A stretch of 64,000 nt of DNA from Comamonadaceae bacterium (GTDB taxonomy: Bacteria > Pseudomonadota > Gammaproteobacteria > Burkholderiales > Burkholderiaceae_C): positions 1 through 64,000 of the forward strand of contig CANBVJ010000004.1 in assembly GCA_947372865.1 (NCBI GenBank), read 5' to 3'. A program made the translations under genes and the position numbers. The notes below the pieces were generated by a model that did no database searches, was not told the DNA's origin, and worked only from the letters and a program-made list of their open reading frames with translations. The first letter of the stretch is position 1; every line of letters begins with the position of its first letter. Below are positions 33,472 to 42,774 of the stretch, one piece after another.

Positions 33472-34299
33472 ATGAACCGATTCACGGTGCTCGCAGACAT
33501 AGCCAGTCGGACGATGCTTGCTACAGCGGGAAGTCCGAGGACGGTTGCCGGTGCGGTCGCACTCGATACCGTGAAGCTCGAGGGTGTACGGAGGGAAGTT
33601 GGCTCACTGCCCAAGTGGGGAGCCTGTGGCTTCGATGAAGCAGCGTTCGTCGTGGACTTGATCGCCTCCCAAGCCACGGCAATGTCCATCGTCAGCATAA
33701 ACAGAGATACCGACGCCTGGAGACAGTTCCTCGTCGATGCCGAGGTACTCCACAACGCAATCATCCTCACGTCGCGAAAAGTAGCTGGTTGGGCAAAGCC
33801 TGCGAATCTCTTGAAGTTCATACTTCTTGGTTCCGCCTGTGCTGCAGCTACCGGACATGCGCTCGGGTCAGATCGGCGCGCACGCATCGTCGGAGCCACA
33901 GGTCGCCAGATCATCGAATGCGCCACAGTCTGCGACAAAGAGGTCGAAGGCAGAGAAAACTTGGAGGTCTTCGAATCGTTCTGGAGCATGCAGCGCATCC
34001 CCACCTCCAAGCTCGCGAAGGCCGGTTTCGAACTGATCTCCAATGAGGTCACCGTAACGACAGAGCAATTGGAGCCAGGGCTGATGCTGGCTGACTATGT
34101 GGCTGGCCTCGGACTCGCGGCAGCGACCGAAGATCCGGGAACAATGCCGCTACCTCTGGATCAGGCTACAGCCGCTCAGCTTTTGGCACCGCTTCGGAAC
34201 CAAGGCAAGCTTGTGGTCGTCGAAGAGGACTTTGACTATTCCTACAGCGAGATATTCAAAGACGTAATGAACAAGGCACGTGAGCTCGCTGACGCCTAA
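33472..34299 (+). CDS. Cassette-encoded protein of unknown function, possible RNase H/DUF3800-like
   Basis: 275 residues, no firm family. The start (VLADIASRTM...AGSPRTVAGAVAL) places an Asp (D9) on a first strand followed by a loop and a hydrophobic strand. The middle has IVGATGRQIIECATVCD and the end LEPGLMLADYVAGLG. A first-strand Asp plus a late LADxxAG is the pattern of DUF3800-like RNase H-fold proteins, but the usual DESG is missing, so this is tentative. ATG is only 6 bases after the attC core and has no SD. The stop TAA lies inside GCCTAAC (34294-34300), an RYYYAAC core, so the gene is the cargo of a second cassette. No signal peptide or membrane segment. Confidence 0.7.
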   Translation: MNRFTVLADIASRTMLATAGSPRTVAGAVALDTVKLEGVRREVGSLPKWGACGFDEAAFVVDLIASQATAMSIVSINRDTDAWRQFLVDAEVLHNAIILTSRKVAGWAKPANLLKFILLGSACAAATGHALGSDRRARIVGATGRQIIECATVCDKEVEGRENLEVFESFWSMQRIPTSKLAKAGFELISNEVTVTTEQLEPGLMLADYVAGLGLAAATEDPGTMPLPLDQATAAQLLAPLRNQGKLVVVEEDFDYSYSEIFKDVMNKARELADA

Positions 34300-34583
34300 C
34301 CCCTTACAGGGACTTCTCACGTAGTCAAGCATCGCAGGCGTGAGTTATTCGTTTTTAACGGCTTTCTTGCATTGGCGTGACGGGGATGGTGCGATAAAAC
34401 GGGAACAGACTGCACATCTACAGACGCCCTTATTCCGCCCTGGTGGGCGCGGAACCAGATACGAACCGCTAGCCTGGGCTCCATTGCTTTCCCGTGGTCA
34501 TTGCCAATCGAATGCCACAAGGGATTAGTCGGGTTTGCCCGCCGCAGGTCTGACCTGTTCGAAATCACCCATGCGACCGTACC
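34300..34583. other. Truncated end of cassette 2 and junction to the MocR gene
   Basis: Begins with the left attC core GCCTAAC (34294-34300), but no matching GTTRRRY partner or complementary arm follows before the MocR stop at 34584. A small inverted repeat CTCACG/CGTGAG (34315-34345) is all that folds. Short open frames have no recognisable product. The right half of the second attC was apparently lost. Confidence 0.5.
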
Positions 34584-35975
34584 TTACGGATCCATCGCCG
34601 CCGACGGCGGGTTGTCGATCAGTGCTTTGAGGATGTGCAAGCCCGCCTCCAACTGCTCCACCGACGCGGGCGCATTCAGGCTGATGCGAATAGCGTGGGG
34701 CGCGGGCGAGCGACCTACGGCAAAGTGGTCGGCGGTGCGCACCAGCACGCCGGCCTGGCGCAGTGCGGCGGCAAACTGGCCGGCGCGCCAGGGCTCGGGC
34801 AGGGGCAGCCAGATCAGCGGGAACTCGGCGTCGGTTTTGAATTCCAGGCCTTGCAGTACGGCGCGCGCGCATTCCAGGCGCTGGGCGGTCATCTGGCGCT
34901 GCTGGGCGATCAATCCCTCCATGGCGCCGCTTTCCAGCCAGCGGGTGGCGATCTCGGGCAGCAGGGGCGCGACCATCCAGCTATCGGCCCGCATGCTGGC
35001 GGCAAATTTGCTGAGCCAAGCCGGGGCGGCTTCCACATAGCCCACGCGCAGGCCGGGTGCGAGCACCTTGGAAAAGCTGCTCAGCAAAAACGACTGCTCG
35101 GGCAGCCAAGTGGACAAGGCGGGCAAGGGCTTGGCCTGCATGGCGGCGTGCACGCAGTCTTCGATGATGAACAGGCCGTGCGTGCGCATCACGGCGGCCA
35201 CCGCCTCGCGCCGCTCCATGGACATGGTCGCACCCGTAGGGTTGTGCAGCGTGGGCGCGCAGTAGACAAACTTGGTGTCAAAGGTTTTGGCCGCGCGCTC
35301 CAGCGCCTGGGGCACCATGCCCTGCTCGTCGGTCTCAATGCCAATAAGTTGCAAGCGCATGGAGCGCGCCAGCGCCTGCAAGCCGGGGTAGCTGAGCGAC
35401 TCGGTCAGCACCGCGTCGCCCGGGCGCGCCACGGTGCGCAGCACACAGGCCAGCCCGTGCTGGGCGCCGTGGGTCACCATCACGCGGTTCCACTGGCCGC
35501 TGGTGCCAAAGCGGCGCAGCCACTGGGCGCCGGCCTCGCGGTGGCGGCGCATGCCGGTCTCGCTTTGGTAGCTAAGCACCTGGCGCATGAGTTCGGCGTC
35601 CAGCGCCAGGCTTTGAAAGGCCTCATGCAGAGCGCTGGATTCGTCTCCCACCATGGCCACGTTGTGCGCCAGGTCGATGGGCTGCTGGTGGTCGGACTCG
35701 CCGCTCTCGGGCACGTGTTCGGCCGAGCGCACATAGGTGCCGTCGCCCACGCGGGCGGTGGCCAGGCCCTGGCGCTCCAAAATGGCATAGGCGCGGCTGA
35801 TGGTGCCGGTGGTCACGCCCAGGCGGTGCGCCAGGTTGCGCTGGGGCGGCAGCTTTTCGCCCATGGGCACTTGGCCGTTCAAAATGGCCTGGGCCAGGTC
35901 TTCGGCGATGGACTGGTATTTGGGCTTGCTGCCATCGCCCAGGCTGGCGGTGGAAATCAGTTGTTCAAAGGACAT
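34584..35975 (-). CDS. MocR-type regulator (GntR HTH fused to aminotransferase-like domain)
   Basis: 463 residues from ATG 35975. Residues about 1-80 form a GntR-type winged helix (YQSIAEDLAQAILNGQVPMGEKLPPQRNLAHRLGVTTGTISRAY). From about 110 comes a class I aminotransferase-like domain with THGAQHGLA, PTLHNPTGATMS, a PLP-binding Lys in SSFSKVLAPGLRVGY, and the C-terminal HAIRISLNAP. MocR proteins are PLP-responsive regulators, usually of a neighbouring gene. It diverges from the GMC oxidoreductase operon and is the obvious candidate regulator. Its 3' end (34584-34697) is the sequence duplicated at 31967-32080 and, for 29 bases, at 30667-30695. In-frame ATGs upstream (36053, 36017) would add a short extension. 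Confidence 0.88.
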   Translation of the reverse strand: MSFEQLISTASLGDGSKPKYQSIAEDLAQAILNGQVPMGEKLPPQRNLAHRLGVTTGTISRAYAILERQGLATARVGDGTYVRSAEHVPESGESDHQQPIDLAHNVAMVGDESSALHEAFQSLALDAELMRQVLSYQSETGMRRHREAGAQWLRRFGTSGQWNRVMVTHGAQHGLACVLRTVARPGDAVLTESLSYPGLQALARSMRLQLIGIETDEQGMVPQALERAAKTFDTKFVYCAPTLHNPTGATMSMERREAVAAVMRTHGLFIIEDCVHAAMQAKPLPALSTWLPEQSFLLSSFSKVLAPGLRVGYVEAAPAWLSKFAASMRADSWMVAPLLPEIATRWLESGAMEGLIAQQRQMTAQRLECARAVLQGLEFKTDAEFPLIWLPLPEPWRAGQFAAALRQAGVLVRTADHFAVGRSPAPHAIRISLNAPASVEQLEAGLHILKALIDNPPSAAMDP

Positions 35976-36024
35976 AAGGGCTGCATTTGGTGGGGCAATT
36001 ACTTTATTTGAACGCATTGATGGC

Positions 36025-36053
36025 ATCCAATCCATTGCATAGTATCCATGCAC
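36025..36053. promoter_or_regulatory. Candidate MocR binding region with direct repeats
   Basis: In the MocR/GMC divergent gap, ATCCATTGCA (36030-36039) and ATCCATGCAC (36044-36053) form an imperfect direct repeat about 14 bases apart, preceded by another ATCCA at 36025. MocR regulators commonly bind direct repeats in divergent gaps. Confidence 0.4.
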
Positions 36054-36122
36054 AGGCTATTTAGTGTGGCCGCCGCCCCGCCACCCCCTACCCAAACCCA
36101 CCCCGCGCCATACTCGCAGCCC

Positions 36123-37748
36123 ATGAACGAATACGACTACATCATCGTTGGCGCCGGATCGGCTGGCTGCGTGCTGGCCAACCGCCTGAGCGCCAGTGGC
36201 AAAGACCGGGTGCTGCTTTTGGAGGCCGGAGGCTCGGACCGCAGCCCGCTGATCCAGGTGCCCCTGGGCTACGGCCTGACGTTTTCTGATCCCAAATACA
36301 ACTGGATGTACACCACCGAGCCCGACGCGGCTTTGGGCGGGCGCACCTCGTTTTGGCCGCGCGGCAAGGTGCTCGGCGGCAGCAGCTCGCTCAACGCCAT
36401 GGTCTATATGCGCGGCCAGCACGCCGACTACGACGAATGGCGCGACGCCGGCAACCCCGGCTGGGGCTGGAGCGATGTGCTGCCCTACTTCAAAAAGTCG
36501 GAAGACCATGTGTGGGGCGCGTCCGAACACCACGGCGCAGGCGGCGAACTCACAGTCAGCGACTTTGCCGACCAGGTGCATCCGCTGTGCGAGCGATTCC
36601 TGCAGGCCGGTGAGGCGCTGGGCTATGGGCGCACTGCCGACTTCAACGGCGCGCGCAAAGAAGGCTTTGGCCTGTGGCAGATGACGATTCGCAAGGGCGT
36701 GCGCGCCTCCACATCCAACGCTTTTTTGCGCCCAGCCATGGGGCGCAGCAATTTGACGGTGCTCACCCATGCCTTGGTCCAGCGCGTGCTGCTGCAAGGG
36801 CGCGGGGCCGTGGGCGTGGAATGCGTGGTGGACGGCGTTAAGCAGCAATTCAAAAGCCGCAAAGAAGTAATTTTGTGCGGCGGCGCCATCAACTCGCCCC
36901 AGCTTTTGCAGCTCTCGGGCGTGGGCGACGCCGCGTTGCTGGCCGCCAAGGGCGTGCCCCTGGCGCACCACTTGCCCGCCGTAGGCCAGGGCCTGCAAGA
37001 CCATTTGTGCGTGTCTTACTTCTTCAAATCCAAGGTGCCCACGCTCAACAACACGCTGGGGCCCTGGTATGGCAAGGTTTGGGCTGGCATCCGCTATGCG
37101 CTGGACCGCAAGGGCCCGCTGGGCATGAGCGTGAACCAGGCCGGTGCCTTTGTGCGCAGCCGCCCTGGCCTGGCGCAGCCCAATTTGCACCTGTATTTCA
37201 ACCCGATTAGCTACACCGCCAACACGGCGCCGGTGGGCAAGCGCTTCCAGTTGCAAAACCCCGATCCGTTTGCGGCATTCTTGATCTCGTTCAACACCTG
37301 CCGCCCCACCAGCCGGGGCAGCGTGCAAGTCCAGTCGGCCAACGCGCAAGACAAGCCGCTGATCACCACCAACTTCCTGACCACCGAACACGATCGCCAG
37401 GACATTGTGGAAGGCGCGCGCATGGTGCGCAGCATTGCCGCTACCGCGCCGCTGGCCGATGTTGTGCAAAGCGAACACCTGCCCGGGGCAGATGTGCAAA
37501 GCGAAGCAGCCATCTTTGCCGACTTTGCCAAGCGCGGCGGCTCGGTCTACCACGCGTCTTGCACCTGCGCCATGGGGCCGGATGCGGCAACTTCGGTGGT
37601 GGACGCACGCCTGCGGGTGCACGGCATGCGCCGACTGCGGGTGATTGACGCATCCGTGTTTCCGGCCGTGACCTCGGGCAACACCAATGCGCCCGTCATC
37701 ATGGTGGCCGAAAAAGGCGCGGACATGGTGCTGGCGGACAACGCCTGA
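36123..37748 (+). CDS. GMC-family FAD alcohol dehydrogenase (choline-dehydrogenase-like)
   Basis: 541 residues from ATG 36123. The FAD-binding GAGSAG is at 10-15 ([19 protein letters not shown]), the GMC signature is [18 protein letters not shown] near 83-100, and [16 protein letters not shown] is the second signature. The active-site base is H477 ([12 protein letters not shown]), with Asn520/522 in [10 protein letters not shown]. It oxidises an alcohol to an aldehyde; no signal peptide is seen, so probably cytoplasmic or membrane-associated. It begins a rightward run with an enoyl-reductase-like gene, a 3-hydroxyacid dehydrogenase, two aldehyde dehydrogenases and an enolase-superfamily enzyme. 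Alcohol to aldehyde to acid steps are therefore encoded together. Substrate unknown. Confidence 0.9.
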   Translation: MNEYDYIIVGAGSAGCVLANRLSASGKDRVLLLEAGGSDRSPLIQVPLGYGLTFSDPKYNWMYTTEPDAALGGRTSFWPRGKVLGGSSSLNAMVYMRGQHADYDEWRDAGNPGWGWSDVLPYFKKSEDHVWGASEHHGAGGELTVSDFADQVHPLCERFLQAGEALGYGRTADFNGARKEGFGLWQMTIRKGVRASTSNAFLRPAMGRSNLTVLTHALVQRVLLQGRGAVGVECVVDGVKQQFKSRKEVILCGGAINSPQLLQLSGVGDAALLAAKGVPLAHHLPAVGQGLQDHLCVSYFFKSKVPTLNNTLGPWYGKVWAGIRYALDRKGPLGMSVNQAGAFVRSRPGLAQPNLHLYFNPISYTANTAPVGKRFQLQNPDPFAAFLISFNTCRPTSRGSVQVQSANAQDKPLITTNFLTTEHDRQDIVEGARMVRSIAATAPLADVVQSEHLPGADVQSEAAIFADFAKRGGSVYHASCTCAMGPDAATSVVDARLRVHGMRRLRVIDASVFPAVTSGNTNAPVIMVAEKGADMVLADNA

Positions 37749-37799
37749 CGCAGCCTTTGGCGTTTAATTGAGCCCTCTTTTTTTATTTTTGAAGTCGCC

Positions 37800-38789
37800 A
37801 TGAACACCACATTCCAAGCCCTTGTTGTTGATCAGGTCGAGGGCAAACCGGTGCCTCAGCTCAAGCACATCACTGTGGCCGACCTGCCCGCAGGCGAGGT
37901 GCTGGTAGCCATTGACTATTCCAGCATCAACTACAAAGACGCCATGGCGCTCACGGGCACCGGCAAGATCATCCGCAGCTTTCCCATGGTGCCAGGCATC
38001 GACTTTGCGGGCATGGTGGTCGAGTCCAGCAGCGCCGACTACAAGCCGGGCGACAAGGTGGTGCTCACCGGCTGGAGCGTGGGCGAGCGCTTTTGGGGCG
38101 GCTACAGCCAGATGCAGCGCGTTAAGGCCGAGTGGCTGGTGCCCCTGCCCGCCGCCTTGAGCAGCCAAAGCGCCATGGCCATTGGCACCGCGGGCCTCAC
38201 CGCCATGTTGTGCGTGATGGCGCTGGAGGACGCAGGCGTGCACAGCGGCGAGATTTTGGTCACCGGCGCCAACGGCGGCGTGGGCAGCGTGGCCATCAGC
38301 CTGTTGGCGGGCCTGGGTTATGAAGTGACGGCCCTGAGCCAGCGTCCCGACGAGAACCGCGACTACCTGATGGGCCTGGGCGCCAAAGACGTGATTGGTG
38401 GCGCCGAGTGGAAAGAAAAGCCCGCGCCCCTGGGCAGCCAGCGCTGGCAAGGCGCGGTGGACGTGGTGGGCGGCACGGTGCTGGCCCGGGTGCTGAGCGA
38501 GATGGACTACGGCGGCGCAGTGGCCGCCTGTGGACTGGCCGGTGGCTTTGGGCTTGAGACCACGGTGATGCCTTTTATTTTGCGCGGCGTGCGGCTCTTG
38601 GGCGTGGATTCGGTGATGTGCCCCAAGGCGCGGCGCATGGCCGCCTGGCAGCGTCTGGCTACCGAATTTGCCGCCCCGGCGCAAGCGCAGATGCAGCGCG
38701 TGGTGGGCCTGGGCGAGGTCATGGCCCTGGCCAAAGACTTTATGGCAGGCACCTCGCGCGGGCGCGTGGTGGTGGACGTCAACCGTTAA
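37800..38789 (+). CDS. AcuI/YhdH-type NADPH-dependent acrylyl-CoA reductase family (MDR)
   Basis: 329 residues, zinc-free medium-chain reductase. Marks of the YhdH/AcuI subgroup: [47 protein letters not shown], the Rossmann motif [22 protein letters not shown], and [14 protein letters not shown] near the end. AcuI reduces acryloyl-CoA to propionyl-CoA. It is 51 bases after the GMC gene and in the same direction, so the operon may handle a three-carbon or acrylate-type intermediate. Some members have other enone substrates. Confidence 0.88.
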   Translation: MNTTFQALVVDQVEGKPVPQLKHITVADLPAGEVLVAIDYSSINYKDAMALTGTGKIIRSFPMVPGIDFAGMVVESSSADYKPGDKVVLTGWSVGERFWGGYSQMQRVKAEWLVPLPAALSSQSAMAIGTAGLTAMLCVMALEDAGVHSGEILVTGANGGVGSVAISLLAGLGYEVTALSQRPDENRDYLMGLGAKDVIGGAEWKEKPAPLGSQRWQGAVDVVGGTVLARVLSEMDYGGAVAACGLAGGFGLETTVMPFILRGVRLLGVDSVMCPKARRMAAWQRLATEFAAPAQAQMQRVVGLGEVMALAKDFMAGTSRGRVVVDVNR

Positions 38790-38834
38790 AACTTCTTCTC
38801 TTTTTTCTACTCTTTAAAAATACAAGGACCCAGC

Positions 38835-39764
38835 ATGAGCGCACAACAACTTCGCATCGGATTTATCGGCCTGGGCGCTTTGGGCGAAGGCCTGTGCAAC
38901 AACCTGATCAAGGCGGGCTTTCCCGTCACCGTCAATGACCTCAACAAAGACCTGGCCAAGCGCCTGCTCGACGGTGGCGCCCAATGGTCGGACGATGTGG
39001 CCGGCACCTGCCGCGACGCCGATGTGGTGATCACCGTACTGCCGTCCCCCTCGGTCTCGCGCAAAGTGGTCGAAGGCGCAGGCGGCGTGTTTGAGAACCT
39101 GAAAAGCGGCGGCACCTGGATCGAGATGAGCACCACCGACATGGAAGACCTGCTGCGCCTGGCCGAAGTGGCTGCCAGCAAAGGCATTACCGTGCTGGAA
39201 TGCCCGGTGACCGGCGGCGTGCACCTGGCCAATTCGGGCGAGATCACCGTGCTGGTGGGTGGCGAGGAAAGCACCTTCAAGCGGGTGGAGGCCATTTTGT
39301 CGGCCATGGGCGGCGAGATCATTTACATGGGCAAGATGGGCAATGCCTCGGTCGTCAAGGTCGTGACCAATATGCTGGCCTTCATCCACCTGATTGCCGC
39401 GGGTGAGGCCATGATGCTGCCCGCCAAATACGGCGTTGACCCAGACGCCACCTACCGCGCCATTCGCGCCAGCTCGGGCAACAGCTTTGTGCACGAAACC
39501 GAATCCAAGCTGGTGCTCTCAGGCAGCTACAACGTCAAGTTCAATATGGACCTGGCTTGCAAAGACCTCGGCCTGGTCAACGGCATTGCCGAGAAAATCG
39601 GCGTGCCTTTGGAGCTGGGTTCCATGGCGCAGCAAATTTTCCGCCGCGCGCGCGGCCTGTACGGCAGCCAAGCCCAGTCGCCCGAAGTGGTGCGCATGAT
39701 CGAAGCCGCCTGTGGCCTGGAACTGCGCGCCCCCGGCTACCCCACCGAACTGGTTGCTGAATAA
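38835..39764 (+). CDS. 3-hydroxyisobutyrate-dehydrogenase-family oxidoreductase
   Basis: 309 residues, beta-hydroxyacid dehydrogenase family. The Rossmann dinucleotide site is IGFIGLGALGEGLCNNLIKAG, the substrate motif ECPVTGGVHLANSGE corresponds to the conserved DAPVSGG region, and the catalytic Lys is in GNASVVKVVTNMLAF. The C-terminal helical domain ends with RARGLYGSQAQSPEVVRMIE. It would reduce or oxidise a 3-hydroxyacid/semialdehyde pair with NAD(P). AGGA lies upstream of the ATG. Next to AcuI-like and aldehyde dehydrogenase genes it fits a hydroxyacid branch of the same pathway. Confidence 0.9.
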   Translation: MSAQQLRIGFIGLGALGEGLCNNLIKAGFPVTVNDLNKDLAKRLLDGGAQWSDDVAGTCRDADVVITVLPSPSVSRKVVEGAGGVFENLKSGGTWIEMSTTDMEDLLRLAEVAASKGITVLECPVTGGVHLANSGEITVLVGGEESTFKRVEAILSAMGGEIIYMGKMGNASVVKVVTNMLAFIHLIAAGEAMMLPAKYGVDPDATYRAIRASSGNSFVHETESKLVLSGSYNVKFNMDLACKDLGLVNGIAEKIGVPLELGSMAQQIFRRARGLYGSQAQSPEVVRMIEAACGLELRAPGYPTELVAE

Positions 39765-39773
39765 GGCCCCACC

Positions 39774-41276
39774 ATGAGCACCGCCCTGACCCACCAAGAC
39801 TGGCAAGACCGCGCCGCGCGGCTCGACATTGCCACCGGTCTGTTTATTGACGGCCAATACGTGGCGGCGCTGGACGGCGAGACCTTTGACTGCCTCAACC
39901 CCGCCACCGGCGCGCTGCTGGCGCGCATGGCACGCGGCCAGGCGGCGGACGTGGACCGCGCGGTGGCCTCAGGCCTTGCCGCCTGGCGCGATGGCCGCTG
40001 GGCCAAGCAGGCGCCGCGTGCGCGTGCCGATGTGCTCTTGAAATGGGCCGATCTGGTCGAGGCGCACAGCGAAGAGCTGGCGCTGTTGGAGACCCTGGAC
40101 ATGGGCAAGCCGATCTCGGACATGTTCAACATCGACCTGCCCGAGGTGCTCAAGACCATTCGCTACTTTGCCGAATGCATTGACAAGATCGAAGGCGCGG
40201 TTACCCACACCGACCCCAGCGCCCTGCACACCATCACACACGAGCCGCTGGGCGTGGTGGGCGCCATTACGCCGTGGAACTACCCCATGCTGATGGCGGT
40301 CTGGAAACTCGCACCCATCTTGGCAGCGGGCAACTGTGTCGCCCTCAAACCGGCGGAGCAAGCACCGCTGACTTGCTCCCGCCTGGCGCAGTTGTTTGTG
40401 GACGCGGGCGGCCCGGCTGGCGTCTTCAACGTGGTCAATGGCATGGGCGCCGAGGCTGGCAAGGCGCTGGCCTTGCACATGGATGTGGACAAGATCACCT
40501 TTACCGGGTCGACTGCCGTGGGCAAGTTGTTGCTGGGCTATGCAGGCCAGAGCAACATGAAGCGCGTGGCGCTCGAGACTGGCGGTAAAAGCCCGCAAAT
40601 CTTCATGCCTGACCTGTATGACTTTGACGCTGCGGTAGACCGCGCCGTGGGCGGCATTTTGGACAACGCGGGCCAGGTTTGCAACGCGGGCTCGCGACTG
40701 CTGGTGCACCGCTCGATTCACGACCGTTTTGTGGCGCGCTTTGTCGAGCGCGCAGCCGCCCTGTACCAGCCGGGCGACCCGCTGGACCCGGCCACCACCA
40801 TGGGCCCGCTGGCGAGCCAAACCCAGCGCGCCAATGTGCAGGCCCGCATCACCCGCGCGCTGGAGCAAGGCGCAACCCAGGTGCTGCCCGCGCTACCCGC
40901 TGGCCTGAACGCAGCGGGTGCTTATGTGGCGCCCACCTTGTTCACCCACGTGCGCCAAGACATGGCCATAGCCCAAGAAGAAACCTTTGGCCCGGTGGCG
41001 TCCGTGCAGGCCTTTGACACCGAGGCCGAGGCCATTGCCCTGGCCAACGACTCGGTTTATGGCCTGGCCGCCAGCGTGTGGACGGCGGACCTCAAAACCG
41101 CACACCGCATGAGCGCGGCCTTGCAAGCCGGCGTGGTCTGGGTTAACTGCTTTGGCGACGGCGACATGACGCAGCCCTTTGGCGGCTACAAGCAAAGCGG
41201 CAATTCGCGCGACAAACACAAAGACAGCCTGCTGTCTTACCTGCAAACCAAGTCCACCTGGATCAGCCTGGCCTGA
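39774..41276 (+). CDS. NAD(P)-dependent aldehyde dehydrogenase
   Basis: 500 residues with all ALDH marks: VGAITPWNYPMLMAVWKLAPILAAGN, FTGSTAVGKLL, LETGGKSPQIF (general-base Glu), NAGQVCNAGSRLLV (nucleophile Cys) and EETFGPVASV, ending FGGYKQSGNSRDK. Closest in appearance to the gamma-glutamylaminobutyraldehyde/PuuC-type group, but this is not certain. 9 bases after the hydroxyacid dehydrogenase stop, so co-translated with it. Confidence 0.93.
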   Translation: MSTALTHQDWQDRAARLDIATGLFIDGQYVAALDGETFDCLNPATGALLARMARGQAADVDRAVASGLAAWRDGRWAKQAPRARADVLLKWADLVEAHSEELALLETLDMGKPISDMFNIDLPEVLKTIRYFAECIDKIEGAVTHTDPSALHTITHEPLGVVGAITPWNYPMLMAVWKLAPILAAGNCVALKPAEQAPLTCSRLAQLFVDAGGPAGVFNVVNGMGAEAGKALALHMDVDKITFTGSTAVGKLLLGYAGQSNMKRVALETGGKSPQIFMPDLYDFDAAVDRAVGGILDNAGQVCNAGSRLLVHRSIHDRFVARFVERAAALYQPGDPLDPATTMGPLASQTQRANVQARITRALEQGATQVLPALPAGLNAAGAYVAPTLFTHVRQDMAIAQEETFGPVASVQAFDTEAEAIALANDSVYGLAASVWTADLKTAHRMSAALQAGVVWVNCFGDGDMTQPFGGYKQSGNSRDKHKDSLLSYLQTKSTWISLA

Positions 41277-41309
41277 GCGCTGCACACACTATTTATTGGG
41301 AGAGAAAAA

Positions 41310-42743
41310 ATGACCATGACACATTGCAACTTCTACATTGACGGCGCCTGGGTTGAACCGCTGGGCGCGCACACGGTGCATCCGGTGGTCAGCCCTGGCG
41401 ACGAATCGGTGGTGGGCGAGGTGATAATGGGCAGCGCCGACGACGCCAAGCGCGCCGTGGCCGCCGCGCGCCGCGCCTTCGACGGCTTTAGCCAAACCAC
41501 GCTGGCACACCGCACCGAGCTGCTGCAAAAGCTGCAAGCCGCCTTTGAGCGCCGCTACACCGAAATGGCCCAAGCCCTGAGCACCGAGATGGGCGCGCCC
41601 TGGGATTGGGCTCATGACGCCCAGGCCGAATGCGGCCCCGGCCACATCAAGGCCACCCTCGAAGCGGCCAAAGACTACCCCTGGGAGTCCCGCAGCGGCG
41701 CCAATGGCGAGCTGGTGTGCGAGCCCATTGGCGTGTGCGTGCTAATCACACCCTGGAACTGGCCGCTCAACCAAATCGTCTCCAAGCTCGCACCCGCGCT
41801 CCTGGCGGGCTGCACCGTGGTGCTCAAGCCCAGCGAATACGCGCCCCTGTCGGCCAAACTCGTAGCCGAGTTTGTGCACGAGGCGGGTTACCCCCCCGGC
41901 GTGTTCAACCTGATTTACGGCGACGGCCCGCTGATTGGCCCGGTGCTCAGCGGCCATCCTGATGTTGATTTGGTGTCGTTTACCGGCTCTACCGCTGCGG
42001 GCATTTCGGTGGCCAAGCACGCTGCAGACACGGTCAAGCGCGTGGTGCAAGAGCTGGGCGGCAAGTCTCCCAACATCATCTTTGCCGACTCCAAGGTTGA
42101 TAAAGCGGTGCGCTGGAGCGTGAACAAATGCATGAGCAACACCGGCCAAAGCTGCAACGCGCCCACGCGCTTGCTGGTCGAGCGCTCGGTCTACGCGCAG
42201 GCGGTGGAATTTGCGGCGCAAGCCGGTGCCGCCGTCAAGGTGATCCACCCGGCAGACAAGGGCAACGGCATTGGCCCCTTGGCGTCCAAGCGGCAGTTTG
42301 ACACCGTGCAGCGCTACATCCAGATCGGCATTGATGAGGGCGCGCGCCTGCTGTGCGGCGGCCTGGGCCGGCCCGAAGGGTTTGACAAGGGCTTTTACGC
42401 CCGCCCCACCGTGTTTGCCGACGTCAACAACCAAATGCGCATTGCCCGCGAAGAAGTTTTTGGCCCGGTGCTGGTGATGATTCCCTTTGACACCGAAGAA
42501 GAAGCCATCGCCATTGCCAACGACACGCCCTATGGCCTGGCCGCCTACATCCAGTGCGCGGACGTGGCACGCGCCAAGCGCGTGGCGCGGCGCGTGCGCG
42601 CGGGCACCGTGTCCATCAACGGCACGGGCCAGGACTATTGCTCGCCTTTTGGCGGCTTCAAGCAAAGCGGCAACGGGCGCGAATGGGGCCGCTTTGGCCT
42701 GCAGGACTACCTGGAATACAAAGTCATCAACAGCGCGGCCTGA
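41310..42743 (+). CDS. NAD(P)-dependent aldehyde dehydrogenase, second copy in operon
   Basis: 477 residues. LITPWNWPLNQIVSKLAPALLAGCTVVLKPSE, FTGSTAAGISV, QELGGKSPNIIF, NTGQSCNAPTRLLV (nucleophile Cys) and EEVFGPVLVMIPF are intact. It is clearly a different subgroup from the preceding gene (little identity outside motifs), not a recent duplication. GGGAG lies about 8 bases before ATG 41310. Two aldehyde dehydrogenases in one operon suggest two different aldehydes or two successive oxidations. Confidence 0.93.
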   Translation: MTMTHCNFYIDGAWVEPLGAHTVHPVVSPGDESVVGEVIMGSADDAKRAVAAARRAFDGFSQTTLAHRTELLQKLQAAFERRYTEMAQALSTEMGAPWDWAHDAQAECGPGHIKATLEAAKDYPWESRSGANGELVCEPIGVCVLITPWNWPLNQIVSKLAPALLAGCTVVLKPSEYAPLSAKLVAEFVHEAGYPPGVFNLIYGDGPLIGPVLSGHPDVDLVSFTGSTAAGISVAKHAADTVKRVVQELGGKSPNIIFADSKVDKAVRWSVNKCMSNTGQSCNAPTRLLVERSVYAQAVEFAAQAGAAVKVIHPADKGNGIGPLASKRQFDTVQRYIQIGIDEGARLLCGGLGRPEGFDKGFYARPTVFADVNNQMRIAREEVFGPVLVMIPFDTEEEAIAIANDTPYGLAAYIQCADVARAKRVARRVRAGTVSINGTGQDYCSPFGGFKQSGNGREWGRFGLQDYLEYKVINSAA

Positions 42744-42774
42744 GCGTCGGTCCACACAATAACGAGGAGACAGC

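Noticed and set aside
34317-34568. An 83-codon minus-strand frame between cassette 2 and the MocR gene
   Set aside because: No recognisable domain, no ribosome-binding site, composition unlike neighbours; kept only as part of the junction description.
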